Below are positions 12,963 to 16,724 of a stretch of DNA of 16,724 nucleotides, piece after piece. The stretch spans positions 1 to 16,724 of the forward strand of contig JAZTZK010000073.1 in the NCBI GenBank assembly GCA_045637485.1. Reading direction: 5' to 3'. The translations under genes were made by a program, and so were the position numbers. Positions within the stretch are counted from its first letter, which is position 1, and each line of letters starts with the position of its first letter. The DNA comes from UBA2862 sp045637485. Its GTDB lineage: Bacteria > Bacillota > Clostridia > Christensenellales > Aristaeellaceae. The notes beneath the pieces were generated by a model. It did not search any database. It was not told the origin of the DNA and saw nothing but the letters and a program-made list of their open reading frames with translations.

Positions 12963-13924
12963 ACAGATACAGACTCGTATTCATGGGCACTCCCGAGTTC
13001 GCGGCGCCCGTGCTGAAGGCGCTGGCGGACGACGGCCGGTATGACATCGTGGGCGTCGTCACCCAGCCGGACCGTCCCGCGGGCAGGGGCAGGAAGCTGA
13101 CGGCCTGTCCGGTCAAGCAGCTCGCGCTGAAGCTGGGCCTGCCGGTATACCAGTTCGAGCGCATCCGCAGGCCGGAGGGCGTCGAACAGCTGAAGGCTCT
13201 CACGCCGGACGTGGTGGTCACCGCGGCCTTCGGGCAGATACTGACCCAGGCGCTGCTGGACATCCCGCGCTTCGGCACGCTGAACGTCCACGCCTCGCTG
13301 CTGCCGAAGCACCGGGGCGCCGCGCCCATCAACTGGGGCATACTGATGGGCGATCAGGAGGCGGGCGTGACGATCATGAGAACCGACGTCGGTTTGGATA
13401 CCGGCGACATACTGCGCAGCGCGGCCACGCCCATCGGCGAACTGGAGACGGCCGGCGAGCTGACCGAACGGCTGTCGATCCTCGGCGCGCAGCTGCTGAC
13501 CGAGACGCTTCCGGACTACCTGGAGGGCAGGCTCGTGCCCGTGCCCCAAGATGGCGAACAGGCCACCTACGAGCCGATGCTGGACAAGGCCATGGGCGAG
13601 ATCGACTGGAGGCGACCGGCGTCTGAAATCGCCTGCCGGATTCGGGGCCTGAACCCCTGGCCCTGCGCCTACACGGATATGGGGAACGAACGGCTGAAGC
13701 TGTACCTGGCGAAGGCTGTGGATTGCGACGAAGCTGCCGCGGCGGGCACGGTGGTCATCTCCTCCCCGAAGGAGGGCCTCATCGTGCGCTGCGGCGACGG
13801 CGCGCTTGAAGTGCTGGAGCTCCAGGCCCCCGGCGGCAGGCGCATGGTCGCGAAGGCGTTTTTGATGGGCAAGGGCATTGAAGCCGGAACGATACTGGGA
13901 AGGACTATCACCAATGAAGCGTGA
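12959..13924 (+). CDS. fmt: Methionyl-tRNA formyltransferase
   Basis: Transfers a formyl group from 10-formyl-tetrahydrofolate to initiator Met-tRNA. 321 residues. MGTPEFA near the N terminus, then LNVHASLLPKHRGAAPINW with the catalytic Asn109 and His111, and TDVGLDTGDIL with the conserved Asp; the C-terminal half is the tRNA-binding domain, with IRGLNPWPCAYT. GTG start at 12959 overlaps the def stop by four bases. The stop overlaps the start of rsmB by 11 bases. No unusual residues seen. Confidence 0.95.
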   Translation: MNRYRLVFMGTPEFAAPVLKALADDGRYDIVGVVTQPDRPAGRGRKLTACPVKQLALKLGLPVYQFERIRRPEGVEQLKALTPDVVVTAAFGQILTQALLDIPRFGTLNVHASLLPKHRGAAPINWGILMGDQEAGVTIMRTDVGLDTGDILRSAATPIGELETAGELTERLSILGAQLLTETLPDYLEGRLVPVPQDGEQATYEPMLDKAMGEIDWRRPASEIACRIRGLNPWPCAYTDMGNERLKLYLAKAVDCDEAAAAGTVVISSPKEGLIVRCGDGALEVLELQAPGGRRMVAKAFLMGKGIEAGTILGRTITNEA

Positions 13925-15494
13925 GTTTGACAAGCGGGAACAGGGTTCAAGGGAACGGGGAACGGGAGTTCGAGGGAACAGGGAACAGGGAACAGGGAAC
14001 AGGAATAGCGAGAGTGGGCTCAGAGGGAACAGGGAACAGGAATGGCGAGGGAAGCGCGATGGCGGCAATCACAGCCAGAAACGCCATTCCAATTCCTCAT
14101 TCCTCATTCCTCATTCCTCATTTCCCAAACCCCATTCCCCGGCACCCTCAAAGGGGATAACCGCCCGCGACGTTGCATTGCGCGCCCTGCAGGACGTGGT
14201 GCGGGGCGACGCCTACGCCGCGCAGGCGCTGAACCGGCGGCTGGCGGAGGCGCGCCTGAAGCCCGAGGACGGGCGGCTGGCCGCAAGCCTGTTTTACAGC
14301 GCCGTCGAGAACCGACTGTACATCGAGCACATGCTGGGCAAATTCATGGACCAGCGGCCCGAGCCGGTGGTGAACGACATACTGCACATCGCCGCGGCGC
14401 AAATACTGTTCATGGACCGGGTGCCCGACCACGCGGCGGTGGACGAGGCCGTCAAGCAGGTGCGCGCCGCCCGCCGGGAGGGCTTTACCGGCCTGGTGAA
14501 CGGCGTGCTGCGCAACCTGATCCGCGCCCGCGACGCCGGTACGCTGTCACTGCCCGACAGGGAGGCCGACCCGGTGGCCTGGTTCCGGGCCAGATACAGC
14601 ATATCCGCCCCGGCGGCGCGGCGGCTGATCGACGCCTACGGCATGGCGCAGGCCGAGGCCATCGCCGCCTGGACGCCCGCCCGGCGGGTTGAAACCGTTC
14701 GCCCGAACCGCCTGCGCATGGACGCCGACGCCTTCGGCAAGTGGCTGACCGACCAGGGTCTGGATTGGAAGCCGGGCATCGTGCCGGACGCCTTCGTCAT
14801 CACGGACGGCGGCAACCTGGCGGTCCACCCCGGTTACGGGCAGGGGCTGTTTTCGATACAGGGACAGAGCGCCATGCTGGCCGCCCAGGCCGTCGGGGCC
14901 AGGCCGGGCATGCAGATACTGGACGCCTGCGCCGCGCCGGGGGGCAAGACCTGCCTGATGGCCGAGCGGATGGGCACCTCGGGCCGGGTGCACGCCTGGG
15001 ACGTGCACGAGCACCGGGTGGCGCTTATCCGGGCCGCGGCCCTGCGGCTGGGCCTTGAAAACGTGCGTCCCGCCCAGCGTGACGCCTCAAAGCCTGTGGA
15101 GAGCATGAAGCTGACCATGGACGCGGTGCTGGTGGACGCGCCCTGCTCCGGCCTGGGCGTGATCGCTGAAAAGCCGGATATCAAGTATCGCAAGACCGGG
15201 GAGGAGCTGACCGCGCTGCCGCCGCTGCAGCTGAAGATACTGTCCGCCTGCGCCGAAGCGGTGAAGGTGGGCGGGCTGCTGGTGTACGCCACCTGCACGA
15301 TACTGCCGGAGGAGAATGAGGGGGTCGTCAGGGCGTTCCTCGAGCAGCATCCCGGCTTCGAGCCGGACACCGGCGACGGCTGGCTGCCGGAGGCGCTGAG
15401 GTCGCGCCTTGAAAGCGGCATGCTGCAAATATTGCCGCACCGGGACGGCATGGACGGCTTCTTCATCGCGCGGATGCGCAGAAGGGCCATATAG
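13914..15494 (+). CDS. rsmB: 16S rRNA m5C967 methyltransferase RsmB with repeat-derived N-terminal extension
   Basis: Methylates cytosine 967 (Escherichia coli numbering) of 16S rRNA using S-adenosylmethionine. 526 residues from the ATG at 13914, about 80 more than the family's roughly 440-450. The family core begins near residue 83 (ITARDVALRALQDVV), a NusB-like RNA-binding domain to about 230, then the Rossmann methyltransferase: DACAAPGGK (337-345), DAPCSG with Cys411, and the catalytic Cys461 in TCT. Residues about 8-80 come from heptamer DNA repeats and read as GNREQGTG and SSFLIPHSSF type low-complexity sequence. The ATG at 13914 has AAGGA nine bases upstream and overlaps the fmt stop; no in-frame ATG, GTG or TTG with a ribosome site lies between the repeats and the core, so translation through the repeats is the simplest reading. 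Confidence 0.88.
   Translation: MKREFDKREQGSRERGTGVRGNREQGTGNRNSESGLRGNREQEWRGKRDGGNHSQKRHSNSSFLIPHSSFPKPHSPAPSKGITARDVALRALQDVVRGDAYAAQALNRRLAEARLKPEDGRLAASLFYSAVENRLYIEHMLGKFMDQRPEPVVNDILHIAAAQILFMDRVPDHAAVDEAVKQVRAARREGFTGLVNGVLRNLIRARDAGTLSLPDREADPVAWFRARYSISAPAARRLIDAYGMAQAEAIAAWTPARRVETVRPNRLRMDADAFGKWLTDQGLDWKPGIVPDAFVITDGGNLAVHPGYGQGLFSIQGQSAMLAAQAVGARPGMQILDACAAPGGKTCLMAERMGTSGRVHAWDVHEHRVALIRAAALRLGLENVRPAQRDASKPVESMKLTMDAVLVDAPCSGLGVIAEKPDIKYRKTGEELTALPPLQLKILSACAEAVKVGGLLVYATCTILPEENEGVVRAFLEQHPGFEPDTGDGWLPEALRSRLESGMLQILPHRDGMDGFFIARMRRRAI
13936..14123 (+). repeat. Heptamer tandem repeats inside the 5' end of rsmB
   Basis: Four perfect tandem GGGAACA units at 13974-14001, two more at 14025-14038 and degenerate ones around them, are followed by four perfect tandem ATTCCTC units at 14092-14119. 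The first half is G-rich and the second C-rich on the same strand. Between them GGAATGGCG (14039-14047) and CGCCATTCC (14083-14091) form a perfect 9-bp inverted repeat, so the whole block is a loose palindrome. Composition is unlike the flanking coding DNA. Confidence 0.85.
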
Positions 15495-15507
15495 AGGGGA
15501 CAAGCAG

Positions 15508-16560
15508 TTGGAGAAGATACAGCTTTTGGGGCTCACCGGCGAGGAGCTGGAGCGCTTTGTCGTCGGGGATTTGAAGCAGAGCCGCTTTCGCGCGGGGCAG
15601 ATCGCCGGGTGGCTGGCCCGGGGAGCGGACATCGGGGAGATGACGAATCTCTCCGCCGCGCTGCGGGCACGGCTCAACGAGGTGGCCGTGGCCAACCCGG
15701 TGCGGGTCATGGACAGCTTCAGATCAAAAATTGACGAGACGGAGAAGTTCCTCTTCGCGCTGGAGGACGGCAACCTGATCGAGGGCGTGCTGATGCGCTA
15801 CCACCACGGGGATACGCTGTGCGTGTCCACCCAGGTGGGCTGCCGCATGGGCTGCGCCTTCTGCGCCAGCACACTGGAGGGAAGGGTGCGCAACCTGACG
15901 CCCGGCGAGATACTGGGCCAGGTGGTCTGCGCCAACCGCCACATACAGGCCGGGGATCCCGGACGCCGGGTGCACAACATCGTGCTGATGGGCAGCGGCG
16001 AGCCGCTGGACAACTATGAAAACGTGGTGAAGTTCCTTCGGCTGGTGAACGACCCGAAGGGGCTGAACATATCGCTGCGCAACATCTCCCTCTCCACCTG
16101 CGGGCTGGTGCGGCGCATGTATGATTTCGCCGGGGAGGGCCTGCCGGTGACGCTGTGCCTGTCGGTGCACGCCCCCAACGACGAGATCCGCCGCCAGATC
16201 ATGCCGGTGGCCAACGTCTACAGCTACGAGGAGGTGCTGGCCGCCTGCAAGTATTACATCGAACAGACGGGCCGCCGGGTGATCTTCGAGTACGCGCTGA
16301 TCAGGAACCTGAACAGCGACGTGCGCCACGCCGAGGAGCTGGCCCGCCGCCTGCGGGGCCTGCGCTGCCACGTCAACCTGATCCCGCTGAACGACGTGAA
16401 GGAGCGCAAGCTCGAGGCCCCGGACAGGCGCGCGGTGGAGGCGTTTTTGAAGCGTCTGGAGCTCAAGCACATCTCCGCCACCGTCCGCCGGGAGATGGGC
16501 GCGGACATCGAGGGCGCCTGCGGACAGCTTCGGCGCAAGGTACTCCAGGGACAGGAATAA
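15508..16560 (+). CDS. rlmN: Dual-specificity 23S rRNA/tRNA methyltransferase RlmN
   Basis: Radical S-adenosylmethionine enzyme that methylates C2 of adenosine 2503 in 23S rRNA and A37 in some tRNAs. 350 residues, normal length. The iron-sulfur motif CRMGCAFC has Cys112, Cys116 and Cys119; Cys105 and the C-terminal Cys338 (in GACGQL) match by spacing the two catalytic cysteines (118 and 355 of Escherichia coli). MGSGEPLDNY and LSVHAPNDEIRRQIMP are typical. The start is taken as TTG at 15508, with GAGGGGA seven bases upstream, giving MEKIQLLGL. It begins 13 bases after rsmB, and both act on rRNA. Confidence 0.95.
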   Translation: MEKIQLLGLTGEELERFVVGDLKQSRFRAGQIAGWLARGADIGEMTNLSAALRARLNEVAVANPVRVMDSFRSKIDETEKFLFALEDGNLIEGVLMRYHHGDTLCVSTQVGCRMGCAFCASTLEGRVRNLTPGEILGQVVCANRHIQAGDPGRRVHNIVLMGSGEPLDNYENVVKFLRLVNDPKGLNISLRNISLSTCGLVRRMYDFAGEGLPVTLCLSVHAPNDEIRRQIMPVANVYSYEEVLAACKYYIEQTGRRVIFEYALIRNLNSDVRHAEELARRLRGLRCHVNLIPLNDVKERKLEAPDRRAVEAFLKRLELKHISATVRREMGADIEGACGQLRRKVLQGQE

Positions 16561-16611
16561 CGAATCTCAGTCAATCGCTCCCGCCACGACGTCAATACGG
16601 AGGTTTCACGC

Positions 16612-16724
16612 ATGAAGGTTTACGCGATCACGGATATCGGCAGGGTCCGCACCCTGAATGAGGATTCCTACTATCTGCCCCGGGTGGGCGAGCGCTTCTG
16701 CGCCGTGGCCGACGGCATGGGCGG
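16612..16724 (+). CDS. prpC: PP2C-type Ser/Thr protein phosphatase (PrpC/Stp), 5' end only
   Basis: The first 37 codons are present; the gene runs off the right edge. MKVYAITDIGRVRTLNEDS and ADGMG are the first two metal-binding motifs of the PPM/PP2C family (TDxGxxRxxNED and DGMGG). Start ATG at 16612 with GGAGG eight bases upstream, 51 bases after rlmN. In Firmicutes this gene normally precedes the PASTA-domain kinase PrkC, which it opposes; the kinase would lie just beyond this window (inference from conserved gene order). Confidence 0.93.
   Translation, partial: MKVYAITDIGRVRTLNEDSYYLPRVGERFCAVADGMG

Noticed and set aside
13878..13913. Earlier in-frame ATG for rsmB inside fmt
   Set aside because: No ribosome site is seen before it, whereas ATG at 13914 has AAGGA at proper distance and overlaps the fmt stop.
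12842..14068. 408-codon minus-strand frame opposite fmt and the heptamer repeats
   Set aside because: Opposite an intact Fmt; its striking FPLSPLSLFLFP-like start is just the reverse of the GGGAACA repeats.
14178..14180. TTG as an internal rsmB start that would skip the repeats
   Set aside because: The nearest purine-rich site (AAGGGG at 14151-14156) is 21 bases away, too far for normal initiation.

Overview
The window looks like chromosomal DNA from a GC-rich member of the Bacillota, most likely a gut or rumen type Clostridia lineage (inference). The grounds are gene order (the yicC-gmk-rpoZ-coaBC-priA-def-fmt-rsmB-rlmN-prpC run is a classic Firmicutes block), strong GGAGG ribosome sites, consensus sigma-A promoters, a Pta/butyrate-kinase fermentation pair and NAD-dependent ligase. 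No rRNA, tRNA, CRISPR array, transposase, prophage or plasmid gene is visible. Almost all coding capacity is housekeeping.

Left part (1-3278, minus strand). Transcription runs leftwards: a butyrate-kinase family gene, then pta, then a strong hairpin, then purA with its own promoter; purA runs off the left edge. Acyl-CoA to acyl-phosphate (Pta) and acyl-phosphate to acid plus ATP (kinase) form one ATP-yielding fermentation step. A divergent intergenic region (3279-3467) holds two opposed promoters and three copies of a 12-bp repeat, followed rightwards by a DUF445 membrane protein gene (plus strand) that ends at a hairpin shared with a convergent 65-codon zinc-ribbon gene (minus strand).

Middle (4649-6949). 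The region between the zinc-ribbon gene and ligA holds a perfect-consensus promoter for the small gene and an extended -10 promoter for ligA. Exactly where the ligA transcript should start sits a 187-bp MITE-like palindromic element with near-perfect terminal inverted repeats and an 8-bp target duplication. A loop inside it is complementary to the ligA ribosome-binding site.

Right part (6950-16724, plus strand). One long, probably co-transcribed cluster: yicC, gmk, rpoZ, coaBC, priA, def, fmt, rsmB, rlmN and the start of prpC. It couples RNA turnover, GMP phosphorylation, RNA polymerase omega, CoA synthesis, replication restart, N-terminal formyl-methionine processing, rRNA methylation and Ser/Thr dephosphorylation. 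Several junctions overlap (ATGA or GTGA types). remA, often found between yicC and gmk in Firmicutes, is absent. rsmB carries an unusual in-frame N-terminal extension of about 80 codons built of heptamer repeats.

I did not find a clearly new multi-gene system. The observations most worth a second look are the MITE in the ligA leader with its anti-Shine-Dalgarno loop, the repeat-derived RsmB extension, the triple operator-like repeat between buk and the DUF445 gene, and the small zinc-ribbon gene with a consensus promoter.
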